A stretch of 9,964 bases of DNA from Bacteroidales bacterium. Its GTDB lineage: Bacteria; Bacteroidota; Bacteroidia; Bacteroidales; UBA4417. The translations under genes and the position numbers were made by a program. This document shows positions 1 through 6,633 of the stretch, one piece after another (the first letter of the stretch is position 1; each line of letters begins with the position of its first letter). Under the pieces are notes generated by a model. The model was not told where the DNA came from and searched no databases. It saw only the letters and a program-made list of their open reading frames with translations. The stretch is taken from positions 1 to 9,964 of the forward strand of contig JADJGZ010000007.1 in assembly GCA_016707785.1 (NCBI GenBank), written 5' to 3'.

Positions 1-254
1 ACAGACAAACTGCTTTTGGATTGAAGCTGAATAAGATAGGCTCCAGAACTCAAATCACTGATATCCACCATTGATGCCCCTTTTTCCAGCTGTACTGATT
101 TTACCTCAATACCTGATAAGGAGCTTATCCGGATAATAGTATTCTCAGATACAGTGGGATTGATAAACAAATGATTTTGAGCGGGATTCGGATAGATTTG
201 TAATGTTGTGGGATGAATACCTGGAGGCATGCCTGTATTCAGACCGTATTGAGT
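1..254 (-). CDS. T9SS type A sorting domain fragment, out-of-frame C-terminus of the 239-1546 protein
   Basis: Read on the minus strand from 254 to the window edge, this frame is open. It encodes a linker (NTGMPPGIHPTT) and then a typical T9SS type A C-terminal domain: the opening motif 'LQIYPNPAQNHLFIN', a middle strand 'IRISSLSGIEVKSV', and the closing 'VDISDLSSGAYLIQLQ'. Such domains direct cargo through the type IX secretion pore and are then removed or used for anchoring. The frame has a stop at 255-257 and no start codon of its own, so it cannot be an independent gene. One missing base around 247-248 (for example AATT read as AAT) would join it to the upstream propeller protein. The final residues lie outside the window. 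Confidence 0.8.
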
Positions 255-1546
255 TTAGCCAGGTAGGGATAATAGTAGGATGGATTAGTATAAGTACAGG
301 TGTCGAAGCTGAGTTCGCCATGCCCTATACCTGTTACATAGAGGTTCTGATCCGCTCCGCTCGCGATGGCCAGGCCATAGCTGTATGAAGAGGAACTTGA
401 TGACTTAGTCCAGACTGCCTGCCCTGTTGAAGAAATATGCAGTAACAGGCTTTCATACGCTCCAATAGTACCCTGTGAAACCACTCCATTGTCCCAATCC
501 ACAGAACCTCGCAAAAGACCTGTAAGGGTAACTGAGTGGTCCTGGTTTACAATAAAAGGACGGGTTTCTCCCGGAGAAGCATCCCCTGTCATGACCTGCG
601 GAACCTCAAAGCCCCATTGAATATGCCCCTCCTGATCGAAACAGCTGAGGAAAATGTCATACACCCAGCTGGGGCCATTAAATGTCAGTGTATCGAGAGT
701 AGTTTGAATGTTCAGTATGCCACCCATCATAACCATACCATCATTTCTTATATCAAGATAGGGCGAAATACAGGTTATATCCTCCATAAACTGGACCCAT
801 AGAGGCAATCCTTCTGCTGAGTATTTCACAAGATAGATGCTATAAGAAAACGGAGCAGGGAAGCTGATGCCACCAAACTGACTGCCTGCATCCGGACAGG
901 AGCCCGCTACAAATATGTTACCATCGCTGTCAACTGCAACTGAAGAGGCGATACCTACGCTAAGCTGTTCAATATCTTTAACGAGATCACCACCGGTATC
1001 AAATACCGATACATTTGAGCTTAACCAGCTTGAATGGGCAAGATAAAGGAATCCATTTCGAAATGTGAGATCTTCAGGCACTGCATCCGGAAAAAGCTGC
1101 GAAAGGTCCTTAACCCAGTCGATGCTGCCTCCGTTATTGACTTTTAGGAGGAATCCATTGATAAAAGGGCCACTGAAAGCTAATTGTGTACCATCCCAGA
1201 AATCAAGATCAGTGATATACTGACCGATAAGGTAAACGTTGCCAATATCATCAGTAGTTAAATCACTCAGCAAGGCACTGCCGGATATTTCATAATCATC
1301 GAGCAATTCACCGGCTGAATTGTATCGACTAAGAAAAAGATTGCCCATGGCCGACTGATAACTTTGCACAAATTCTTTTAGGCCTGAGAACCAGATATTC
1401 CCTTGAGAGTCAGTAGTAACTGAAAAGTTAAGACTGCCGGGATTCATTGAGTAATTGATATCCCTGCCTTTGATCCATTCGAAGGTTTGCGCCTTAGAGC
1501 TTGCAATCAGCAGAAAAGTGAGGAAAAGTAGTATGATATTTCTCAT
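239..1546 (-). CDS. Secreted SBBP-type beta-propeller repeat protein, main part (sorting domain lost to a frameshift)
   Basis: The predicted product is 435 residues. It opens with a classical signal peptide (hydrophobic residues about 4-15, likely signal peptidase I cut after Ala19 in SSKA|Q). The body holds repeated units of the type 'DSQGNIWFSG', 'DDIGNVYLIGQY', 'DSDGNIFVAGS' and 'DQNLYVTG', alternating with strands such as 'YLVKYSAEGLPLWVQF'. This pattern is typical of SBBP/seven-bladed beta-propeller proteins exported by Bacteroidota. The frame stops at 239-241 just after a last blade, in the motif 'YLAKLN'. A T9SS sorting domain follows at once in another frame, so the true product should be longer and run past the window edge. 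No enzymatic residues are recognisable; a surface or adhesion-type role is only inferred. It has its own candidate promoter at 1600-1629 and is separated from the protease cassette by 202 bases. Confidence 0.85.
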   Translation of the reverse strand: MRNIILLFLTFLLIASSKAQTFEWIKGRDINYSMNPGSLNFSVTTDSQGNIWFSGLKEFVQSYQSAMGNLFLSRYNSAGELLDDYEISGSALLSDLTTDDIGNVYLIGQYITDLDFWDGTQLAFSGPFINGFLLKVNNGGSIDWVKDLSQLFPDAVPEDLTFRNGFLYLAHSSWLSSNVSVFDTGGDLVKDIEQLSVGIASSVAVDSDGNIFVAGSCPDAGSQFGGISFPAPFSYSIYLVKYSAEGLPLWVQFMEDITCISPYLDIRNDGMVMMGGILNIQTTLDTLTFNGPSWVYDIFLSCFDQEGHIQWGFEVPQVMTGDASPGETRPFIVNQDHSVTLTGLLRGSVDWDNGVVSQGTIGAYESLLLHISSTGQAVWTKSSSSSSYSYGLAIASGADQNLYVTGIGHGELSFDTCTYTNPSYYYPYLAKLNTV

Positions 1547-1586
1547 GGGAAGAATTTTTCGTTGTTAGATTGATGTTTAATGAAAC

Positions 1587-1601
1587 TGATGGTAACCATC
1601 A
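1587..1601. repeat. 15-bp palindrome at the predicted transcription start (possible operator)
   Basis: TGATGGTAACCATCA is a perfect dyad: seven-base arms around one central base. It lies immediately downstream of the candidate -7 box and would span the predicted start site of the 239-1546 gene. It could bind a dimeric repressor or form a short 5' hairpin in the transcript. A chance palindrome cannot be excluded. Confidence 0.4.
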
Positions 1602-1629
1602 ATTTTAAGTTGGATCAGAACATGCCCAA
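1600..1629 (-). promoter_or_regulatory. Candidate Bacteroidota promoter of the 239-1546 gene
   Basis: On the minus strand, TTG (1629-1627) is followed after exactly 19 bases by TAAAATTG (1607-1600). This fits the Bacteroidota primary sigma-factor pattern TTG-N19-TAnnTTTG with one mismatch in the -7 box. Transcription would start near 1593, leaving a leader of about 45-50 bases before the ATG at 1546. The box borders a perfect palindrome (1587-1601). The call rests on motif match and spacing only. Confidence 0.5.
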
Positions 1630-1748
1630 CATTTCAATTGTGCCCTCCAGTTGTCGGATTCGCAAATTGAAAGAGCATTGTTAGTATAAACAATTCTTAA
1701 TTCTGAAAGTTTAGATTGGTTCTAATGCGGTTATCCAGAAAGCGTTCA

Positions 1749-2705
1749 TCAACCATTTGCTGGTATTCCTGATTTCTTGCTGATTAAAGCATGTATTGCT
1801 CTGAAACCTTCTAATTGATTTGAGGCATGCTTGCTGAGCCAGGCTGAAAGTAACCCGAATACTTTTCTTTCCTGACCCTGGTATGCTTCATGAAGTTTCG
1901 TGGCATCATCTCCATACCTGGCTGGATCAGTAAGTTCTGCCCAGGGTGTCCGGGCGTCTGATTCCAGGGTGCAGATCAGTCTCCAGAACAGTGTTGCCAG
2001 TTCATACTGTTCTTCTGAACCTTTGGAAGGATGCAGTATTTGAATAGATTCCAGTTCGGTGAAACCTGATGTTTGAAATAATGATATATAACTTAGAGTA
2101 TCCTCATTAAGCCCCGGATCAAGGGTTTCACATAAGGGCTCACTACTCCTGCTGCTGAATAAATTTGATGCTACCGTGCTGACCAGTGAAGATTCCGGCT
2201 TTTCTCCTGCCAAAATATGTGATAACAATGATTTTAGTGTGTCTATTTGTCCCAACAGACTATCTTTCAATATACTGATGTTAGCCAATCCAGTGGAGTC
2301 CGGTTGTATCGGCACAGATTTCTGAAAGGTATTAGCAGCAGTTTCTCTTTGATGGGCATCCGGTTGTAAAGATTCAAGATACAATTGGCGGGCCTGTATG
2401 GGTGTATAACCTGCTTTTACCCATTTTTCAATACTTTTCAAGGGCGTCTCTCTGAAAAGATGTTGCCCCTGGATATAAAGTCCCGCTAATACGGCTATGG
2501 ATGCAAAAATTCCCATGAAGGCAATACGATAGGAAGGTCCGGGTAAGTTTTGTGTATAGTTGCCCAATGCACGTCCGGCATAAGTGATAAGTGCAATAGC
2601 CAAGGTCATGCGTATCCAGTCGTTATCTGTCAGGCCAATAACTAAGCCTGCAATAATTCCTATCCCTAGACCTTCAAGGGAATCTTTCAGATATTCCGTC
2701 ATCAT
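1749..2705 (-). CDS. Three-helix membrane protein with C-terminal domain; third gene of the protease cassette
   Basis: I do not recognise a named family. The frame can be read from TTG at 2708, but two ATG codons follow directly (2705-2703 and 2702-2700). I chose 2705, which forms a TGATG stop/start overlap with the protease and suggests translational coupling; the product is then 318 residues. Three hydrophobic segments (about 12-26, 31-48, 59-79) precede a soluble domain, which positive-inside reasoning puts on the periplasmic side. That domain begins with a helix 'AGYTPIQARQLYL', continues through a leucine-rich, possibly coiled-coil stretch (about 140-166), and carries 'SNLFSS' followed by Cys192 and Cys245. 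The same helix, SNLFSS motif and Cys spacing occur in the 4164-5009 protein, so the two look like diverged paralogues flanking the protease. The role is probably structural or regulatory for the protease, by inference from context. Confidence 0.85.
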   Translation of the reverse strand: MMTEYLKDSLEGLGIGIIAGLVIGLTDNDWIRMTLAIALITYAGRALGNYTQNLPGPSYRIAFMGIFASIAVLAGLYIQGQHLFRETPLKSIEKWVKAGYTPIQARQLYLESLQPDAHQRETAANTFQKSVPIQPDSTGLANISILKDSLLGQIDTLKSLLSHILAGEKPESSLVSTVASNLFSSRSSEPLCETLDPGLNEDTLSYISLFQTSGFTELESIQILHPSKGSEEQYELATLFWRLICTLESDARTPWAELTDPARYGDDATKLHEAYQGQERKVFGLLSAWLSKHASNQLEGFRAIHALISKKSGIPANG

Positions 2706-4141
2706 CAATATTCACCAAATGTACAAAGCTCTGTTGAAAGGGTGAACAGCATGAATTTCTTCAAATAGTCATCTTCCACCAAGCGATTCGGATCAAATTC
2801 AAGGTTGATAACCAGCAAATCAGGCCCGCTTACTTCTGCCATAAAATATAAAGTTCTTCCACTTCCATCAGCCGCCAAACGGGTAAGGAAATAAGAAGCA
2901 GACTCATTTTCATCATCCTCTACAATTTCATCTGCAGTTTCAGGGTCAGCTACCCAGTCTGTAGGAAGGAAATTCTCGATATATACATCATATACATTCT
3001 GCTTTGCCGCTGCATAATTCTCTGAAAAAAACGGAAGTGCATCATAGGTCAGGGTTTCATCTTCATTGGAAGAGTAGAACCAGCCGTCCTCAACCTCGAA
3101 TATGGCATCACCTGGCACAGCTATAGTGGCTCCGGTTTCATAATCCTCATAAATGTTAAAGGTAGCTCCCGACAGGTCAAGAGAAAGGCTGTTTGTGAGT
3201 TCCTGCATCTCCCTTTGTTCTTCGGCTGTCATGGTTGAGAAAAGGTCTTCATAGCTGGCAGTCCAGGTAAGTGTAACGGATTGTTCTCCATTTTCAACGG
3301 TATTCTCTTTAGCTTCCCTTTGAAGTTCCATGATTTCTTCAGCTTCACTGGCATCGGCATCAACAGTGGTTCTGTTGCTATATAAGCTTACCTGTAAGGA
3401 AGGGGAGGACGGAATTGGGTCTATGGAACTGGCTAGCCTGGGAACATAGAAATTAGCGGGCATAGCCCAGTTGATCCTGGCAGCGCCGCCACGAAGTCCG
3501 CCATCGGCGACTCCTACTACCGCACCATTCGATGACATGATAGGTGCCCCTGAATGGCCCGGTTGTATAGTGGAACTAATACGAAGTATTTTGGCAATGG
3601 GAAGAGGGTACCCCTGGTCCTCCAATTCTGACTTTAGCTTATTGCCTGTAAGTATACTGTTCAAGGTTGGTGATTTCTCCAGACTCCTGGAAAGACGAAT
3701 GTCGTCCCCTTGCATCGTATTTACTCCGTGAGGGAATCCCCAAACATATAACTCTTTACTTGAATTTGGATCAGCCTCTTGCAGTTGCAATGGACTCAAT
3801 CCAAGGTCAGTACTGATCCGCAATAATGCCAGGTCCGCTTCCTTGAGCACTTTATAAATCACTGCCTTCGAGGATTTATTCCCTTCCCTGTAAACCATAA
3901 TATCTTCTGCTCCGGTTACAGCATGCAGCGCTGTGACAATTAAAGTGGGCTCTTTCCAGCACCAGCCGGTTGCCACACCAAGATCCTTCACCTCTTTACC
4001 CTTTTCGGTTCGGACGTAGTGGGTCTTAATTTTTACTACCGATGCTTTTGCACTCTCCAGATCAGAACTCTGAGCATGCAATACCATGGGGAAATAAGCA
4101 ACAAACGCAATCAGAAATGTTTCGGGTAAATATCTTTTCAT
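2705..4141 (-). CDS. Exported trypsin-like serine protease with an uncharacterised C-terminal domain
   Basis: The product is 478 residues with a signal peptide (hydrophobic segment about 9-21, likely cut after Ala23 in LHA|Q), so it should act in the periplasm or beyond. The chymotrypsin/trypsin fold (about 30-230) shows the whole catalytic triad in order: His73 in 'VTALHAV', Asp103 in 'EADLALLRI', and Ser197 in 'IQPGHSGAPI'. The GHSGAP form is a variant of the usual GNSGGP. No PDZ domain follows, unlike DegP/HtrA proteins. Instead there is a low-complexity linker (about 231-300, Ser/Pro then Glu-rich) and an acidic domain of about 180 residues that I do not recognise. It sits between two related membrane proteins, 22 nt after one and overlapping the next, in what is almost certainly one operon. 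Substrate unknown; envelope-stress sensing or processing of a membrane partner are possibilities. Confidence 0.88.
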   Translation of the reverse strand: MKRYLPETFLIAFVAYFPMVLHAQSSDLESAKASVVKIKTHYVRTEKGKEVKDLGVATGWCWKEPTLIVTALHAVTGAEDIMVYREGNKSSKAVIYKVLKEADLALLRISTDLGLSPLQLQEADPNSSKELYVWGFPHGVNTMQGDDIRLSRSLEKSPTLNSILTGNKLKSELEDQGYPLPIAKILRISSTIQPGHSGAPIMSSNGAVVGVADGGLRGGAARINWAMPANFYVPRLASSIDPIPSSPSLQVSLYSNRTTVDADASEAEEIMELQREAKENTVENGEQSVTLTWTASYEDLFSTMTAEEQREMQELTNSLSLDLSGATFNIYEDYETGATIAVPGDAIFEVEDGWFYSSNEDETLTYDALPFFSENYAAAKQNVYDVYIENFLPTDWVADPETADEIVEDDENESASYFLTRLAADGSGRTLYFMAEVSGPDLLVINLEFDPNRLVEDDYLKKFMLFTLSTELCTFGEY

Positions 4142-4163
4142 AACTATTTAAATTTTATGAACA

Positions 4164-5009
4164 TTATTCATTTTCTATCTTGCATACCAGTTCAGCCAGC
4201 TTTGGTAAAATCTTCTGACGATGCTCCGGGCTTAGTTTGGAAAGTTCCTGAACTATAGTATTTAGTGACGGTTCTTTTTGCCATAATTCAAAATCTGTCC
4301 CAAGTTTGCAATAGGCAGTCCCTTTTTTACCTAACTGGCAGAATAACTTATTTAATCCCTTAAGGAAAGCAAATCGTTCCTGCTCCGGGATGGTGTTTGC
4401 TATTTCACTAATAATTGGTGTCATGATTTTGGGATCCAATGCTATCAACTCTTTTTGTGCAGCATCCCAATCATTGTTCCACTGGTCGGGATCAGTAGCG
4501 CCACATAGCTCTTGTGCTTGCTCAGAACTAAATAAATTCGACTGGTGTGCCCGTTGGACTTCAGTTACAGGTCCTAATTCACCGGTATTCGGATCGATCC
4601 CAAGTCGCTGGAACAGCACAAGTTTTCGGGCATGATCCGGTGCGAACCCTGCATCTGTGTAGCCTTTAACACTTTTGGCCACACTAATTGTAAATACTTC
4701 CTGCGTTCTGACAAACATACCCAGGAAGATACCTGCCACTACAGCAATCCCAAACCATCCTGCCCTTAATGCAGTAAAAAGTGTGTTTTCCTTCTCTTTC
4801 TGGTATTCAGCCGACTCCATGCCAGCAAAACTACGTTTATCGAAACCCAGGAAGGCCCCAAGCATGGCAGTGAGAATTCCAAAAATAACCTTGACTACTT
4901 CAGAAACTGAGAGCCCCATAATGACTCCAAGTAATAAACCCATGCCAATACCTGATAAAATGGTAGCCCGCTGTATACTACCATGGAGTTTTTTTTCGTC
5001 TTTTTCCAT
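4164..5009 (-). CDS. Three-helix membrane protein with C-terminal cysteine-containing domain; first gene of the protease cassette
   Basis: Predicted 281-residue protein of no family I recognise. A charged N-terminus (MEKDEKKLHG) precedes two Gly-rich hydrophobic segments (about 17-35 and 38-56), then a loop and a third segment (about 83-100). With an odd number of helices and a cytoplasmic N-terminus, the remaining 180 residues should face the periplasm. This domain starts with 'KSVKGYTDAGFAPDHARKL', contains 'SNLFSS' (157-162), and has all four cysteines of the protein (169, 224, 234, 276), compatible with disulfide bonds. The helix motif, SNLFSS and the Cys169-Cys224 spacing (55 residues, against 53) are matched in the 1749-2705 protein. 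The start at 5009 is preceded by an A/T-rich leader without a Shine-Dalgarno, normal for Bacteroidota. It ends 22 nt before the protease gene. Confidence 0.85.
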   Translation of the reverse strand: MEKDEKKLHGSIQRATILSGIGMGLLLGVIMGLSVSEVVKVIFGILTAMLGAFLGFDKRSFAGMESAEYQKEKENTLFTALRAGWFGIAVVAGIFLGMFVRTQEVFTISVAKSVKGYTDAGFAPDHARKLVLFQRLGIDPNTGELGPVTEVQRAHQSNLFSSEQAQELCGATDPDQWNNDWDAAQKELIALDPKIMTPIISEIANTIPEQERFAFLKGLNKLFCQLGKKGTAYCKLGTDFELWQKEPSLNTIVQELSKLSPEHRQKILPKLAELVCKIENE

Positions 5010-5134
5010 ATGTAATTTTTTTAAATGTAAACTTGATGATACCGAGCCTGATGTATACGATGCCCTTATTTGACAGGTACTCTGAGGATGGATGGAGTGG
5101 TGTGGGAGTGCACCCGGTTAGAATGATGTTTATA

Positions 5135-5142
5135 CAAATATA
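5135..5142 (-). promoter_or_regulatory. Candidate -7 box of the protease cassette
   Basis: The minus strand reads TATATTTG, a full match to the Bacteroidota -7 consensus TAnnTTTG. It is the only such match seen upstream of the cassette. No TTG lies at the expected 19-base spacing, so the upstream element is weak or absent. Transcription from here would give a leader of about 120 bases that is less A/T-rich than the promoter region. Confidence 0.4.
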
Positions 5143-5204
5143 GATTCAATTATATTAAATTAGACTAAATAAAAATAAATAATTTACAATAAATCATTGT
5201 CATA

Positions 5205-5245
5205 CTGGTTAAATGTCAGTTTAACAGGATATTAAGGAGTTTAAC
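5205..5245. repeat. Inverted plus direct repeat upstream of the protease cassette
   Basis: GTTAAA (5208-5213) and TTTAAC (5220-5225) form a six-base-pair dyad with a six-base loop; CT/AG extends it past a one-base bulge. The right arm is part of an eight-base direct repeat, AGTTTAAC, at 5218-5225 and 5238-5245, spaced 20 bp or about two helical turns. It lies between the end of the DUF3788 gene and the cassette's candidate promoter. It could be an activator site for the cassette, or a weak terminator for the DUF3788 gene, although the T-rich tract does not follow the stem directly. A/T-rich DNA makes chance repeats common. Confidence 0.3.
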
Positions 5246-5284
5246 TTACCCCAAAAAGAAACTAGTGAAAAATTGGCGGTAGGA

Positions 5285-5704
5285 TCAATGATTTAATTTA
5301 ATTCGGATCAGTTCCTGGATATCAGGGAGGATCTCACCATTATAAACAGCTATTCTGATTCCCCTTCCTTCAGCATACACTCTTGCGGAGGCCAGTTCTG
5401 TCCTGATATCCGCACCCAATTCACTGCTGAGTATAAGGTCAGTAGCTTTTTGCCCGAAAACAAATGCCACCATAAAATACTTCTCTCTTGGAAGAAGATA
5501 GATAATTGCTCTCTTTTTATCCTTCACCCTGAAACTCCAGCCATATTTTGCCCCGGGAAAGTTCCATTGATCCTCTGCGGCAGGGTATTGTTCATGAACA
5601 TATTGTCTTAAAGCAGTCCAGAGTGGATAGGTGTTTTCCAATGCTTCTGCTAAAATTTGTTCGGAAGGAGGCTGGGATTTGTCGGAAAAAACGCTGGTTT
5701 CCAT
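5285..5704 (-). CDS. DUF3788 family protein
   Basis: The product is 139 residues, the usual size for this family, and soluble with no signal peptide. Features I associate with DUF3788 are an N-terminal helix with 'ALENTYPLWTALRQYV', the aromatic motif 'WNFPGAKYGWSFRV', a basic strand 'KKRAIIYLLPREKYFMVAFVFG', and the C-terminal 'YAEGRGIRIAV...IKLNH'. The family resembles DUF1801/YdhG-type small alpha-beta proteins and has no established biochemical function. The ATG at 5704 gives a complete N-terminus. The next upstream gene on this strand is 128 bases away, so it may be transcribed separately. It is probably cytoplasmic; I cannot link it to the protease cassette. Confidence 0.82.
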   Translation of the reverse strand: METSVFSDKSQPPSEQILAEALENTYPLWTALRQYVHEQYPAAEDQWNFPGAKYGWSFRVKDKKRAIIYLLPREKYFMVAFVFGQKATDLILSSELGADIRTELASARVYAEGRGIRIAVYNGEILPDIQELIRIKLNH

Positions 5705-5832
5705 GAACTTAGTCTAATAATATTTGATTCTCAGATGAAACTCATGCAAGTAAAAGTAAGAAAAGGTTCGTTTGTCTTTCGCTTTTGATTCATGAATTCT
5801 GTCTGAAAGTATCAATGACACTAACAATTCAC

Positions 5833-6234
5833 TTACTTAACATCTGTGTTTGTAACCTCGAATGATTTGATGATGAGGGATGCCAAAAAAGCCTCCAGCA
5901 GACTCAGTGGAATGGCAAGCCTCAACAAATCAAAAGGGAGTAAATTCATATTTCCTAGCACAACCCACATTAGCACAAAGGCGACAAACCAAGAAAGGAA
6001 AGTGGTTTGAGCCAGGCTGAATTTCCTGGAGAGGATAAATATGGTAATAGCAAATAGGAAGGACCATACTCCCCACATTACTCCATTTATTGGATCAGAA
6101 GGGAAGATGAGTCCCATCCCTTTATAATGATTAGTCCAGTAGGATTTTAGCAGAATTTCATTTCTCAGGAATTCTGAGCCGCTAATCCATAGAGTTGCCA
6201 ATAAAATTGATAAGAAAGGTCTGATAGTTCTCAT
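5833..6234 (-). CDS. Small four-helix integral membrane protein, conserved hypothetical
   Basis: The product is 133 residues and strongly hydrophobic. Predicted membrane segments are about 6-22 (the N-terminal segment could alternatively act as a signal anchor), 50-69, 76-95 and 102-124. A polar loop (about 24-48) contains 'LLKSYWTNHYKGMGL', and a short polar tail (FEVTNTDVK) ends the protein. I recall similar small membrane proteins in Bacteroidota genomes, but know of no assigned function. No catalytic or metal-binding motif is visible. It is divergent from the T9SS propeller gene at 6634 across a 400-base gap. No convincing TAnnTTTG box was seen upstream. Confidence 0.78.
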   Translation of the reverse strand: MRTIRPFLSILLATLWISGSEFLRNEILLKSYWTNHYKGMGLIFPSDPINGVMWGVWSFLFAITIFILSRKFSLAQTTFLSWFVAFVLMWVVLGNMNLLPFDLLRLAIPLSLLEAFLASLIIKSFEVTNTDVK

Positions 6235-6360
6235 ATTAAAATTTCATTTGGATGAAGTTACGATAAAAATGAAGGAGAAGGTTTATAAACAGCAGATTTT
6301 CCTTCAAAGTCTCAGTTTCCTTATCAATCAGTTATTAATCTTTATGAATTTCCCGTGCGT

Positions 6361-6446
6361 GAGCTTCGAAGTGCCGAGCCCCGTTGATGTATCCAAACAC
6401 CGCAGAGTCAGTCAATCGAAGGACGCAGTCGGGTCTCGAAACTGGG
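6361..6446. other. G+C-rich island in an A/T-rich intergenic gap, nature unknown
   Basis: The gap 6235-6633 has no credible gene. Within it, 6361-6446 is about 57% G+C by my count (49 of 86), set in clearly A/T-rich flanks. It includes the palindrome CTTCGAAG (6364-6371) and further TCGAA cores near 6416 and 6434. It does not fold into a tRNA, and no long perfect stem was found by eye. A short minus-strand frame is open across it but has no start codon. It could be a dispersed repeat, a small structured RNA, or a remnant of a lost gene. Confidence 0.35.
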
Positions 6447-6599
6447 AAATTAAATTAATACGTTTCTCAACGTTGCTCCCGGATGAATCCAGTTAAACTG
6501 ATTTATTTAAACATTTACGAGGTGTGGCGGATTATACCCGTTCAACCGAAATTAATACCAGTAAAGCCAAAAGTTTTTTATTAATCTTAGTGAACCTCA

Positions 6600-6607
6600 T
6601 AAGTTTG
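6600..6607 (+). promoter_or_regulatory. Candidate -7 box of the T9SS propeller gene
   Basis: TAAGTTTG matches the Bacteroidota -7 consensus TAnnTTTG. It lies 26 bases before the ATG at 6634, which would give a short leader of about 20 bases. At the 19-base spacing the upstream element is TTA rather than TTG, inside a T-run, so the match is partial. Confidence 0.4.
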
Positions 6608-6633
6608 CAATCCATCAAATAATCATTTTCTGT

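Noticed and set aside
239..257. Programmed ribosomal frameshifting at the sorting-domain junction
   Set aside because: There is no X-XXY-YYZ slippery heptamer or downstream hairpin in the 13-base interval, and similar frameshifts elsewhere in the window have the form of plain indels.
2706..2708. TTG start codon for the third cassette gene
   Set aside because: ATG codons follow directly at 2705 and 2702; the ATG at 2705 gives a standard TGATG coupling arrangement.
2705..4141. DegP/HtrA assignment for the protease
   Set aside because: The triad and exported nature fit, but no PDZ domain follows the protease domain and the C-terminal region is unlike HtrA.
4675..5073. 132-codon plus-strand frame opposite the first cassette gene
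   Set aside because: It lies antisense to a clear membrane protein and is explained as a shadow of that gene's codon use.
6361..6446. tRNA or other known small RNA in the G+C-rich island
   Set aside because: No acceptor stem, T-arm consensus or other recognisable RNA signature was found by eye.
6248..6496. 82-codon plus-strand frame in the intergenic gap
   Set aside because: The translation shows no domain, no consistent composition and no upstream signal; it merely crosses the G+C-rich island.
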